From Flammeovirgaceae bacterium UBA4659 (GTDB lineage Bacteria; Bacteroidota; Bacteroidia; Cytophagales; Cyclobacteriaceae), in contig DHLV01000087.1 of assembly GCA_002405445.1 (NCBI GenBank), forward strand, positions 1-8,680: a stretch of 8,680 bases of DNA, written 5' to 3'. Of the stretch, positions 1 to 6,156 are shown piece after piece. How positions within the stretch are numbered: position 1 is the first letter of the stretch; each line of letters opens with the position of its first letter. The notes under the pieces are model-generated. The model saw only the letters and a program-made list of their open reading frames with translations, ran no database searches and was not told where the DNA came from. The position numbers and the translations under genes are program-made.

Positions 1-2
1 TC

Positions 3-551
3 GAGTGGCTGACGGACCCCGTCAGAAATGGCGGTGGCGCCATTACCGACTTCGGCTGTTATGGTGCCAACCTGGCCACATGGTTGCTGGATGGTGATCG
101 GCCGCTGTCGGTGGTGGCCGTCACCCAACAGTTGCAGAAGGTAAACAACCCCCACGTAGATGATGAATCCACCATCATCCTCACCTATAAAAATAGTAAG
201 GCAACGATCCAGGCATCGTGGAACTGGCCCATCGGCAGAAAAGATATGGAGGTGTACGGCAAGCGGGGTGTTATTTTCGCAGATAACCGCCATACCCTGC
301 GCGTACGCATGGCCAAGGGCTATGATGGCTACACCGAAACCAGCCACACGCTGCAGGAGCGCCCCACTCCCTATCACGACCCGTTTGCCTTTTTCGCAGC
401 CGTCATCAAAAAAGAAATTGCCCTGCCACCCTACGATCTCTGCTCGCTCGAAAATAATCTGGTGGTGATGGAGATACTCGATGCCGCGAGGCGCTCGGCC
501 CGCACGGGTAAAGCGGTGAAGTTGTTGAGTGCACGCGGTGGCGGCCAGTAG
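3..551 (+). CDS. Gfo/Idh/MocA-family oxidoreductase, C-terminal part (5' truncated by window edge)
   Basis: The reading frame is open from the first bases of the window to a TAG stop at 549-551, giving about 182 residues without a start, so the N-terminal part lies outside. Near the left edge it reads NGGGAITDFGCYGANLATWL, which matches the GGG-x-x-x-D-x-G-x-Y/H segment of the C-terminal domain of Gfo/Idh/MocA proteins (GFO_IDH_MocA_C). In this family the missing N-terminal Rossmann domain binds NAD(P) and the present domain forms the beta-sheet substrate face. The rest shows the alternating strands expected there, including a STIILTYKNSKATIQASWNW stretch and a late helix ending in ARRSARTGKAVKL, typical of the family's C-terminus. 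Members oxidise or reduce sugars, inositols and related compounds; the substrate cannot be told from this fragment. The protein is probably cytoplasmic, but the N-terminus is unseen. It converges with the kinase gene at 623. Confidence 0.85.
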   Translation, partial: EWLTDPVRNGGGAITDFGCYGANLATWLLDGDRPLSVVAVTQQLQKVNNPHVDDESTIILTYKNSKATIQASWNWPIGRKDMEVYGKRGVIFADNRHTLRVRMAKGYDGYTETSHTLQERPTPYHDPFAFFAAVIKKEIALPPYDLCSLENNLVVMEILDAARRSARTGKAVKLLSARGGGQ

Positions 552-622
552 CCAGGCATGGATGAGTCACCCGGGAAATGGTGGAGTGGCCCTCAGAAAA
601 TTTCGTGGCCAAGCATTAATAG

Positions 623-2332
623 CTAAGAATGAACGGGGAGTTCCACGGTGAACGTGCTGCCTTTGCCGTACTCAGAACTTACGTTGATGTTGGCAGATAT
701 TTTTTCGGCAGCCTCACGGGCGATGTACAACCCCAGTCCTGATCCGTTGGAGTTCGTATGGCCTCTGAAAAACATTTCAAATATTTTGGGAAATACATCG
801 GGGTGGATGCCCTCTCCATTATCAGATATGATGATCTTCAACGAATGGGTTCCGTTGGCGCAAGAAATCTGCACCCGCGGAATTTCGTTGCTCACTTTCT
901 TTTGAAACTTGATAGCATTTGACAAAAGATTTTTCAAGATGATCTCCAACCGAATTCTGTCAGTGGAGATCGTTTTTCCTGCTAGGCCGGTAATATCAAA
1001 TTCCATTTTCTTGAAATTATCGATGTATTGCAACCCTTCGATCATTTCATTGCACAGCTCTTTCAGATCAATGTTTTCCGTTTTTACGGCCAACCTTTTA
1101 TTGCGCGAATAGTCTAATATCTCTTTGATGAATATGTCGAGTTTATCAACACAAGCTCCGATTCTCGTGAGGTATTCTTCTTTGGCGGTGGGCGAAGTAT
1201 CCAATTTACTGATGTTGACCAACCCCTGTATTGAACGGAGTGGGGCACTCAGGTCGTGAGATACACTATAAACGAAGCGATCTAGCTCTGTGTTTGTTTG
1301 CTTAAGTTCCGCCAGCTTATCGCTTAATTCCTGCTCTGTTAACCACAGATCAGATATTACTCGTCCTGTGAATGCCACAAAGACATACAGGAGAATATTG
1401 CCGATAAAGATGTTCAGGAGTGGGTCGAGGTTGGATTGGGTAACAAATCCGGTCGTTTTGTTGAAGTTTGGTATGATGTAGGTGATCAGGAACACGAGAA
1501 GATTGCAAAACAACGCTTCACCAAAACCGGATTGGATGGCGATGAGCAACCCGCCTAGACCGTATAAATACCAGTACTTTTGAAAAGGGACAAAAAACGA
1601 AAGGACCAAAAGACAGCAGTAGATTACGATTGACTTCGTACTTTTTAACGGATAACTCGGCTTAGGAAGAGCATAATCGGGAGGATCGATCAGCAGATTC
1701 CTCTTTTGCAAAATTCCGGTGAAGTAGAAAAGAGCAGGAGCACAGATACCAAAGTTAGCAGTAAACTCACCCAGCCAGTTCACAAAGAAATGTGCCCAGA
1801 ATAATTCTATGGGCTGCCCGTCAAAATAGGTGAGCATCACTTGCAGCAAAAAAATGTTCACGATGATGGGAATCAGCAGACCTACAAGAAGGAATAGAAA
1901 AAAATGCCGCGTATTGGGAAGCCAATACTTTCCCCTTGCCAACTTCGTAAAAAAAAGCCAAGAGCATGCTGCGAAAAGAGTTTCAGAAAGCGGGAAGATC
2001 AGCCGTTGCCACCAAACGTCCACGCCCCAAAAAGGAGCAAACACCGCTGCACAAATATAGAGCGCGGGTAATGTCCTTTTTGGGCCCCACCAATTGATGA
2101 GGACAATGGAAATGGCGGTGGGTAAATATAATGATCCTACACTAGTCTCAAGTTTAAAAGACAGCGAAAGGTAGTTTCCGATAGGGAAGAGAATGAAGGG
2201 CGCAATCCAAGTCCACCACGGAAGGTTCCGCTCGATTTTTGCGCTTTCGGCTATCATGGGTTTAGGTATCAGTTCTACCGCGCAAGTTAACATTTGTTCG
2301 GGGGTTTTGTTTAACGTCTCAAGGCTGCTCAT
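623..2332 (-). CDS. MASE1-type membrane sensor histidine kinase (orphan)
   Basis: The N-terminal half (about residues 39-326, counted from the ATG at 2332) holds eight to ten hydrophobic segments. It includes LPTAISIVLINWWGPKRTLP, which resembles the MASE1 integral membrane sensor domain. A short helical linker (about 330-354) leads directly into a HisKA domain with the H-box SVSHDLSAPLRS (phospho-accepting His359). The HATPase domain follows: N-box LKNLLSNAIKFQ (about 467-477), G1 box DNGEGI (504-509), F-box FEMFF (about 518-522) and G2 box GSGLGLYIA (530-538). All catalytic boxes are intact, so the protein should autophosphorylate and pass phosphate to a response regulator. There is no PAS, HAMP or receiver domain and no regulator gene beside it, so its partner is elsewhere. 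The ATG at 2332 is preferred because GGAG lies nine bases upstream. A GTG at 2368 would add 12 residues. Base composition is clearly more AT-rich than the flanks. Confidence 0.88.
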   Translation of the reverse strand: MSSLETLNKTPEQMLTCAVELIPKPMIAESAKIERNLPWWTWIAPFILFPIGNYLSLSFKLETSVGSLYLPTAISIVLINWWGPKRTLPALYICAAVFAPFWGVDVWWQRLIFPLSETLFAACSWLFFTKLARGKYWLPNTRHFFLFLLVGLLIPIIVNIFLLQVMLTYFDGQPIELFWAHFFVNWLGEFTANFGICAPALFYFTGILQKRNLLIDPPDYALPKPSYPLKSTKSIVIYCCLLVLSFFVPFQKYWYLYGLGGLLIAIQSGFGEALFCNLLVFLITYIIPNFNKTTGFVTQSNLDPLLNIFIGNILLYVFVAFTGRVISDLWLTEQELSDKLAELKQTNTELDRFVYSVSHDLSAPLRSIQGLVNISKLDTSPTAKEEYLTRIGACVDKLDIFIKEILDYSRNKRLAVKTENIDLKELCNEMIEGLQYIDNFKKMEFDITGLAGKTISTDRIRLEIILKNLLSNAIKFQKKVSNEIPRVQISCANGTHSLKIIISDNGEGIHPDVFPKIFEMFFRGHTNSNGSGLGLYIAREAAEKISANINVSSEYGKGSTFTVELPVHS

Positions 2333-2674
2333 ACCGTATTTCTCCAGATCATGTGAAGAAAATTGCACTTCGGTTAAATATTCTTAACGCTCAAGCAAAT
2401 GACTCCACAGTATGGAAACAATCACGATATCGAGCGTGAGCGATAGCAATGCATTGATTTTCAAATTTTTAGGAGGCGCATGACACTTCCGTGTTCAGAA
2501 TATGGTGTGACCCACAACATTCCACAAGATTGCCGGCAACCCACAGCGATGTGACGTGCACTCCCCGGGTTTAATCTTTTTTTGGGCATGCCTTACCATT
2601 CGAGTTCTTGCTGGCCGAAGGGTTGAGTATGGATGAAAACCGAAACGCCCCGTCATTGGCAGGGCTTACAAATT
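2333..2674. other. Intergenic region with no convincing gene
   Basis: This stretch separates the kinase start from the end of the lipoprotein gene; both lie on the minus strand. A plus-strand frame covering 2633-3022 has no recognisable domain and mostly overlaps the lipoprotein gene, so I do not call it. Visible structures are an inverted repeat GTTAA-N6-TTAAC at 2373-2388, just upstream of the kinase, and a 10-base perfect palindrome TTGCCGGCAA at 2530-2539. No perfect TAnnTTTG box was found on the minus strand ahead of the kinase. On the minus strand after the lipoprotein stop there is only a weak GCCC/GGGC pairing followed by scattered T residues, so no clear terminator is visible. Confidence 0.5.
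2373..2388. promoter_or_regulatory. Inverted repeat GTTAA-N6-TTAAC upstream of the kinase gene
   Basis: Five-base arms at 2373-2377 and 2384-2388 are exact reverse complements with a six-base spacer. The element sits about 40 bases upstream of the preferred kinase ATG, or four bases upstream of the alternative GTG. Such spacing would fit a regulator binding site at the promoter, but short AT-rich palindromes are common by chance and no regulator is identified. If it is an operator, it favours the ATG at 2332 as the true start. Confidence 0.2.
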
Positions 2675-3571
2675 TCAGAACAAGAGGACGATTGCGCCTA
2701 CCATTGCAGCCAGCAAGAAAACGGTAGCTGCAGCTGTTTGCCCTGCTCTGGCGTTTGGTGGCTTGGCACGCGTACTGACCTTTTCAAGAGGCCTGAATGC
2801 GATGACTTCATCGTGGTCGATTGTATCCAGCCGGGGCAAAAATTCTTTTTGAAATCCAATCCCGAATGTCATGATATCCGCTACGGCAAGGGCATGGCGG
2901 TTGGTTTGTGGGATGATTTCATTCTCGATTGTTACGCACAGGCGGCCATCGCTGCGGGAATTGATGGTTCCGAAAATAATCCGATAGTGAGCACTGTCAT
3001 GGTTTGCCACAAGGTGCAATAAATGATGTTGATTGAAGGTAATCGGACAAAGATGCATTCCACGCCAGTCTTTGACTGCGGTGTGGGGCGAGGGTTCGTG
3101 GCGCCACGGTGCGCTGGTCGCGTGTACGTTTTTGCCGCTGCCAAAGCAGTTGAAGGCGCGGATATCCGCATGGCGAATGGTTGCCACGTACAAACTGTCT
3201 TGCAGGTGATATCCGTGGCCCTGCATGAGCGCATTGCGTGTTGCATGGAGGTAGTTGGTGGAGTCTGATACTTGGTGTTCTACTTGGAAAGTGACGGTGT
3301 CATCTGCAGCCAGTGCCTTTTTCTGCATGGACGGCAGCCGTGCGTGTTTTTTGATGTTGATCACGCGGCCAAATGCGACAGCCCCGGGTAGTTCCAAAGC
3401 ATATACCTTTCCTGCTCTTAAACAATGCCGTTCAAAGTATGCACCCGTTGGCGCTCCATTTGGTAACCTCTCGGGCGATGTTTGATGGGATACCGGATAG
3501 AATGTTTTGCTACAGCCGACCGCGACCACCGCGAGTGACAACAGTTGAGCAGCGAAGTGATTTCTTTTCAT
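2675..3571 (-). CDS. Uncharacterised lipoprotein with C-terminal membrane helix
   Basis: The 298-residue protein begins MKRNHF, followed by a hydrophobic stretch ending in the lipobox-like AVGC (Cys20), so it is predicted to be exported and lipid-anchored. The frame extends upstream to a TTG at 3640, but the ATG at 3571 puts the signal peptide at the N-terminus and is preferred. The body reads like a small beta-rich domain (VYALELPGAVAFGRV at about 57-71). Two segments of 47-48 residues look related: about 93-140, ending ATIRHADIRAF, and about 213-259, ending DTIDHDEVIAF. The last 23 residues (276-298) are a hydrophobic helix ending at the C-terminus. I do not recognise the family and propose no function. 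A lipid anchor at one end and a membrane helix at the other is unusual. The gene is transcribed toward the kinase and away from the gene at 3731. GC content is high (57-70% in two rows counted by hand). Confidence 0.6.
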   Translation of the reverse strand: MKRNHFAAQLLSLAVVAVGCSKTFYPVSHQTSPERLPNGAPTGAYFERHCLRAGKVYALELPGAVAFGRVINIKKHARLPSMQKKALAADDTVTFQVEHQVSDSTNYLHATRNALMQGHGYHLQDSLYVATIRHADIRAFNCFGSGKNVHATSAPWRHEPSPHTAVKDWRGMHLCPITFNQHHLLHLVANHDSAHYRIIFGTINSRSDGRLCVTIENEIIPQTNRHALAVADIMTFGIGFQKEFLPRLDTIDHDEVIAFRPLEKVSTRAKPPNARAGQTAAATVFLLAAMVGAIVLLF

Positions 3572-3681
3572 ACGACAGCCGCGAGTTAGCCAACGGAACG
3601 GGGTCAAGAAATGATATTCATCACGTGGCCGTCCAGCCAAACTAGCAGGTTTGCCAAAATCCTTGCCGTTTGAAACAACCC

Positions 3682-3712
3682 TTGCCCTTCACCTGTTATT
3701 AACGTAACTTTC
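3682..3712 (+). promoter_or_regulatory. Candidate promoter for the small membrane protein / MmcQ unit
   Basis: A TTG at 3682-3684 is followed after 20 bases by TAACTTTC at 3705-3712, one mismatch from the Bacteroidota -7 box TAnnTTTG. The spacing is within the range usual for the -33/-7 pair in this phylum. The box ends 18 bases before the ATG at 3731. The single mismatch is at a normally conserved position, hence the modest confidence. Confidence 0.3.
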
Positions 3713-3730
3713 AAACTTTACCCAAGCGAT

Positions 3731-3934
3731 ATGGAACCAAAAGAAAGCAAACCGAAAAAGCTCTCGTTCAAAGACTTCTTCAGCCTGGGCGAGGTAGGAG
3801 GCTATTTCTTCAGGGGCAAAGATCCCAACCGGCCCAGCAACATCAATCTTAAAATGATGCATGGTGTTAACCGCATATCCATCATCATCTTTTTGGCTGG
3901 CGTCATTTTCCTCATCGTCAAGCGTTTTCTTTGA
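3731..3934 (+). CDS. DUF6728-like small single-pass membrane protein
   Basis: This 67-residue protein has a charged, lysine-rich N-terminus (MEPKESKPKK), then SFKDFFSLGEVGGYFFRGKD, then DPNRPSNINLKMMHGVNR at 31-48, and a single membrane helix at about 49-63 closing with KRFL. The combination of YFFR-x-x-DPNRP-x-N-x-N-L-x-MMH-x-x-NRIS followed by one helix matches my memory of a short conserved Bacteroidota family (DUF6728) of unknown function; the DUF number should be checked. The polar part is likely cytoplasmic, given the many positive charges before the helix. The gene overlaps the next one by four bases in a TTGA arrangement (3931-3934), indicating translational coupling. The ATG is preceded by a candidate promoter at 3682-3712. 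Confidence 0.75.
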   Translation: MEPKESKPKKLSFKDFFSLGEVGGYFFRGKDPNRPSNINLKMMHGVNRISIIIFLAGVIFLIVKRFL

Positions 3935-4284
3935 ACATCGAAGGCTTCCGCAAGTACTGCCTCAGCAAGAGGGGTGTTACCGAAGAGTTTCCATTCGACA
4001 ACAACACCTTGGTCTTTAAAGTGATGGGCAAAATGTTTGCGCTGACAAACGTAGAAAACTTTGAAAGCATCAACCTGAAGTGTGAGCCCGAGTTGGCCGC
4101 ACAACTGCGCGAAGAGCATGCGGCCGTGCAGCCAGGCTACCACATGAACAAGAAGCACTGGAACACCGTGGTGATGGACGGTACTATCAGCGACAAGTTG
4201 CTGCGCAAATGGATTGATGGGTCGTATGACCTGGTGGCAGCAAGTCTGCCCAAAAAAGACCAGCAAGTATTGAAGGGATTGTGA
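3931..4284 (+). CDS. MmcQ/YjbR family DNA-binding-like protein
   Basis: This 117-residue protein begins MNIEGFRKYCLSKRGVTEEF and continues PFDNNTLVFKVMGKMFAL, NLKCEPE and GYHMNKKHWNTV (69-80), ending SYDLVAASLPKK. These are the hallmarks of the MmcQ/YjbR family (PF04237, CyaY-like fold), at the family's usual full length of about 115-120 residues. YjbR of E. coli has been called a DNA-binding protein from its fold, but the cellular role is not established. The start is a TTG at 3931, which is rare but well supported: family members normally start with exactly this MNIE-type sequence, and the TTG overlaps the TGA stop of the upstream gene. No signal peptide is seen, so it is cytoplasmic. It is probably co-transcribed with the small membrane protein gene. 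Confidence 0.88.
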   Translation: MNIEGFRKYCLSKRGVTEEFPFDNNTLVFKVMGKMFALTNVENFESINLKCEPELAAQLREEHAAVQPGYHMNKKHWNTVVMDGTISDKLLRKWIDGSYDLVAASLPKKDQQVLKGL

Positions 4285-4327
4285 AATCGGCCGATTTGCC
4301 CCCGAAAACCAAGAACTTGAGCGCTGA

Positions 4328-4343
4328 CAGCCCACCGGGGCTG
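4328..4343 (+). terminator. GC-rich hairpin after the MmcQ gene
   Basis: CAGCCC at 4328-4333 and GGGCTG at 4338-4343 are perfect complements around the loop ACCG, giving a six-pair stem about 44 bases downstream of the MmcQ stop. No T-run follows directly, so it does not fit a classical intrinsic terminator. It could still pause or protect the end of the transcript. Confidence 0.3.
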
Positions 4344-4437
4344 CCGCTTCTGTTGGAAACCACCAACCGGCTGGGCGTGAAGGGTTTACGAAACATCATC
4401 AATTCTTGCAAAGTTCGGATTACTTCGGTTTATTTTC

Positions 4438-4445
4438 TAGCTTTG
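4438..4445 (+). promoter_or_regulatory. Bacteroidota -7 promoter box for the lipoprotein at 4469
   Basis: TAGCTTTG is an exact match to the Bacteroidota -7 consensus TAnnTTTG and ends 23 bases before the ATG at 4469, a normal distance for a short leader. No clear TTG -33 element lies about 20 bases upstream, so the call rests on the -7 box and its position. Confidence 0.5.
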
Positions 4446-4468
4446 TAAGTTGTGAATAGTGTATTTTC

Positions 4469-5341
4469 ATGAAACGGGCTTTACTCTTCTGCTCGGTGCT
4501 GGTCATGGCACTCTTTGGCTGCAAAACGCAGAAGATGATATGCCCTGCTTACCAGAGTGCATTTTTATTTGACAAGCCGTCAGCCCGCGAGGCCTTTGTA
4601 CACTACAATGAGAGTGAAAGCCAGCCGCGCGAGTTGCTGGCCTCCAACAGCAAAACACTGACCTTGCCAGCCCGTGATTCTTCGTGGAGTAAGAGTGTGG
4701 TATTGCCCGGGCCTGCACTGCCCAAGGAAAAGCGCAACAAGCGCACGCGGTACCTGCTGCTGCCGGAAAAGACATACCGCAAGGCATTGCGCGCGCTGCA
4801 AACAGTTGAGATGAGGCCGGTGTATCCAAAGAAAACAGACTCTGTGGATGTCAAAAAGGCATTGGATAGCGCTGCGCGCAGCATCAACGATACGCTCACT
4901 TCCACGGCAAAAACGGGCACAGGCGGGTCGGGTGAGGAAGAGGGGCCTTATGTGATCACAAAAGAGAAGGAAAAGTACAATTTCGACCAAGATTACTACA
5001 TGTGGGTATTCCGTGATATGTTGGTGCTGCCCGATGTTCGGCTCGCAATGGAGGGCGCTAAAGAGGACGCCAAGGCCGCTAAGAATGCCAAGAAGAAGGG
5101 TTTCTTCGGTTTCTTCAGTAACTTGTTTGGCAAAAAGAAAGATGCGAAAACCGAGCCAGTGGAGCCGGCAAAGGACGTTGATGATCCAGCCGCCCCTTCA
5201 GACTCTGCCGGGGCAGAGGCTCCCACCGCTAAGCCAAAAAAGAAGAAAGGCCTGATGGGCATGTTCAAAAAGAAACCGAAAGAAACGGAGGCCTCCGATC
5301 CGGCTGCAAGGAAGAAAGAAGACGAGGTGGAAGATTTTTGA
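4469..5341 (+). CDS. Uncharacterised lipoprotein with lysine-rich tail
   Basis: This 290-residue protein starts MKRALLFCSVLVMALFGC, a signal peptide with a clear lipobox (ALFGC, Cys18), so it is exported and lipidated. Directly after comes CPAYQSAFLFD (25-35), a mature N-terminus I associate with Bacteroidota envelope lipoproteins of unknown role. The middle holds a basic stretch (86-107), a Ser/Thr/Gly-rich linker (about 140-158) and a more ordered block YNFDQDYYMWVFRDMLVLPD (170-189). The tail from about 196 is low complexity (Lys, Ala, Glu, Pro). It contains two similar basic-hydrophobic-basic motifs: KKKGFFGFFSNLFGKKK at 208-224 and KKKKGLMGMFKKKPK at 257-271. These may touch the membrane or a polyanion, which is inference. 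No enzymatic motif is visible. The gene stands alone between a -7 box at 4438 and a gene-poor region. Confidence 0.75.
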   Translation: MKRALLFCSVLVMALFGCKTQKMICPAYQSAFLFDKPSAREAFVHYNESESQPRELLASNSKTLTLPARDSSWSKSVVLPGPALPKEKRNKRTRYLLLPEKTYRKALRALQTVEMRPVYPKKTDSVDVKKALDSAARSINDTLTSTAKTGTGGSGEEEGPYVITKEKEKYNFDQDYYMWVFRDMLVLPDVRLAMEGAKEDAKAAKNAKKKGFFGFFSNLFGKKKDAKTEPVEPAKDVDDPAAPSDSAGAEAPTAKPKKKKGLMGMFKKKPKETEASDPAARKKEDEVEDF

Positions 5342-5451
5342 TCTGCCCGAGTTTCGAACAATCGAATGTGCACAACAGGTGAATAAATCGGTCATCGTTA
5401 TTGGGCGTTTGTTTGCCACAGAGAGCGCTCTACATCAGGCCAACTTTTAAG

Positions 5452-5473
5452 AATGAGATTGTATCATTTTTTT
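5452..5473 (+). terminator. Weak hairpin followed by a T-run
   Basis: AATGA at 5452-5456 can pair with TCATT at 5464-5468 around a seven-base loop, and seven consecutive Ts at 5467-5473 overlap the end of the stem. It lies about 110 bases after the lipoprotein stop. The stem is short and AT-rich, so it is only a possible intrinsic terminator. Confidence 0.25.
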
Positions 5474-5533
5474 GTCGAGGCTTTTTTATTCTTGTCCCCC
5501 TGTTAGTTAGACATCCGATATATTTTTTTATTG

Positions 5534-5548
5534 CGCAAACAATTTGCG
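5534..5548. promoter_or_regulatory. Inverted repeat CGCAAA-N3-TTTGCG
   Basis: CGCAAA at 5534-5539 and TTTGCG at 5543-5548 are exact six-base inverted arms around CAA. The element lies about 35 bases before the GTG start of the small secreted protein, where an operator would be expected. It could bind a dimeric regulator or form a small hairpin. No regulator gene is adjacent. Confidence 0.3.
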
Positions 5549-5581
5549 TAACGGTTCGTTCAACAACTGATATCAAAATTT

Positions 5582-5875
5582 GTGAGACCGCTTCGTCATT
5601 TTTTGTATGGTTTGATCGCGTGTGCGAGTGTGTTGGCCACGTCTATCGTGCCTGTCGAAGAGAGCACACTCCTTGATGGCGAGCTCGAATGCGAAGTTGT
5701 GATAGCGCAGCCGGGCAAAAATGAAGTTTGCCGCAGTGTGAAGAGGCCAAGTGTGGTCAAGCAAAGTAACTGGGCCAATTCAGGATTACCGCAGAATGTG
5801 GTCACGTTCACCTCTGTATCATTACCCAGTCAGAAATCACCTATTTTTATTCTCAACCGGTCGCTGCTTATCTGA
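5582..5875 (+). CDS. Hypothetical small secreted protein
   Basis: This 97-residue frame starts with a GTG. There is no ATG in it, and the frame is closed by a stop at 5549-5551, so the choice of start is narrow. The N-terminus MRPLRHFLYGLIACASVLAT has a positively charged head and a hydrophobic core at about 7-22, like a signal peptide; there is no cysteine in a good lipobox position. The mature part is small and polar, with two Cys residues (about 38 and 50), and ends SPIFILNRSLLI. I do not recognise a family. No other long frame covers it with better features: the overlapping plus-strand frame at 5751-5930 looks like non-coding sequence. The gene precedes a 66-residue protein and the TerC-family gene on the same strand, but the 55-base gap makes a common transcript only possible. 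Confidence 0.45.
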   Translation: MRPLRHFLYGLIACASVLATSIVPVEESTLLDGELECEVVIAQPGKNEVCRSVKRPSVVKQSNWANSGLPQNVVTFTSVSLPSQKSPIFILNRSLLI

Positions 5876-5930
5876 ATCAAGGAGTCCGCGCGCATTTGAT
5901 TTCTATTACCGGTTTAAAACTTTCTTGAAG

Positions 5931-6131
5931 ATGAGATGGATTGTGATTGAAGAGCTTAAGCTCATTTCTGACTATATACCTGTGTTGGCTGCCAGCGAAC
6001 AGAAGAGATTACAACTCGAAAACCAAAAGTGCTCGGTGTTTCCCACGCTTGAAATGGCAATGGTTCGCGCACGCGAGCTTCGCGATTTGTACCGCGTGCG
6101 AAGCATACGCCTCTTCCATCAAGAAACTTGA
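5931..6131 (+). CDS. Hypothetical small cytoplasmic protein upstream of the TerC-family gene
   Basis: The frame is open further upstream, but the part before the ATG at 5931 is basic, Tyr/Ser-rich and does not look coding. From the ATG it gives 66 residues: MRWIVIEELKLISDYIPVLA, then a helical, charged stretch (SEQKRLQLENQK), then PTLEMAMVRARELRDLYRVRSIRLF. The pattern suggests a small alpha/beta protein with no signal peptide or membrane helix. No family is recognised. It ends 25 bases before the TerC-family start, on the same strand, with no terminator between, so the two are probably co-transcribed. It could be an accessory of that membrane protein or an unrelated passenger. Confidence 0.5.
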   Translation: MRWIVIEELKLISDYIPVLAASEQKRLQLENQKCSVFPTLEMAMVRARELRDLYRVRSIRLFHQET

Positions 6132-6156
6132 CATCACCTTTTAACTAACAACGTAT

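Larger units (their letters stand above)
5342..5581. other. Gene-free, AT-rich stretch
   Basis: I see no supportable gene in these 240 bases. A plus-strand frame at 5401-5676 has no domain and runs into the next candidate gene in another frame. The stretch holds a weak hairpin followed by seven Ts at 5452-5473 and an inverted repeat at 5534-5548, listed separately. Confidence 0.5.

Noticed and set aside
2530..2539. Perfect palindrome TTGCCGGCAA as an operator
   Set aside because: It has no partner copy, lies about 200 bases from the nearest start codon and can easily occur by chance.
2633..3022. Plus-strand 129-residue, Cys-containing frame
   Set aside because: It lies mostly antisense to the lipoprotein gene, which has a clear signal peptide and lipobox; the 129-residue frame has no recognisable domain and reads as a shadow frame.
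3638..3653. Inverted repeat CAAAC-N6-GTTTG between the divergent lipoprotein and small membrane protein genes
   Set aside because: The arms are only five bases long and no promoter element lines up with it on either strand.
4996..5373. Minus-strand 125-residue Ser/Ala/Phe-rich frame
   Set aside because: It is the antisense shadow of the lysine-rich lipoprotein tail, whose AAG/AAA codons read as TTT/CTT on the other strand.
5751..5930. N-terminal extension of the 66-residue protein
   Set aside because: It overlaps the small secreted protein in another frame, is rich in Arg, Ser and Tyr without structure, and the clean ATG at 5931 gives a compact protein.
6132..6156. yybP-ykoY manganese riboswitch ahead of the TerC-family gene
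   Set aside because: Alx-type genes often carry this riboswitch, but only 25 bases separate the gene from the upstream reading frame and no such structure is visible there or clearly in 5876-5930.
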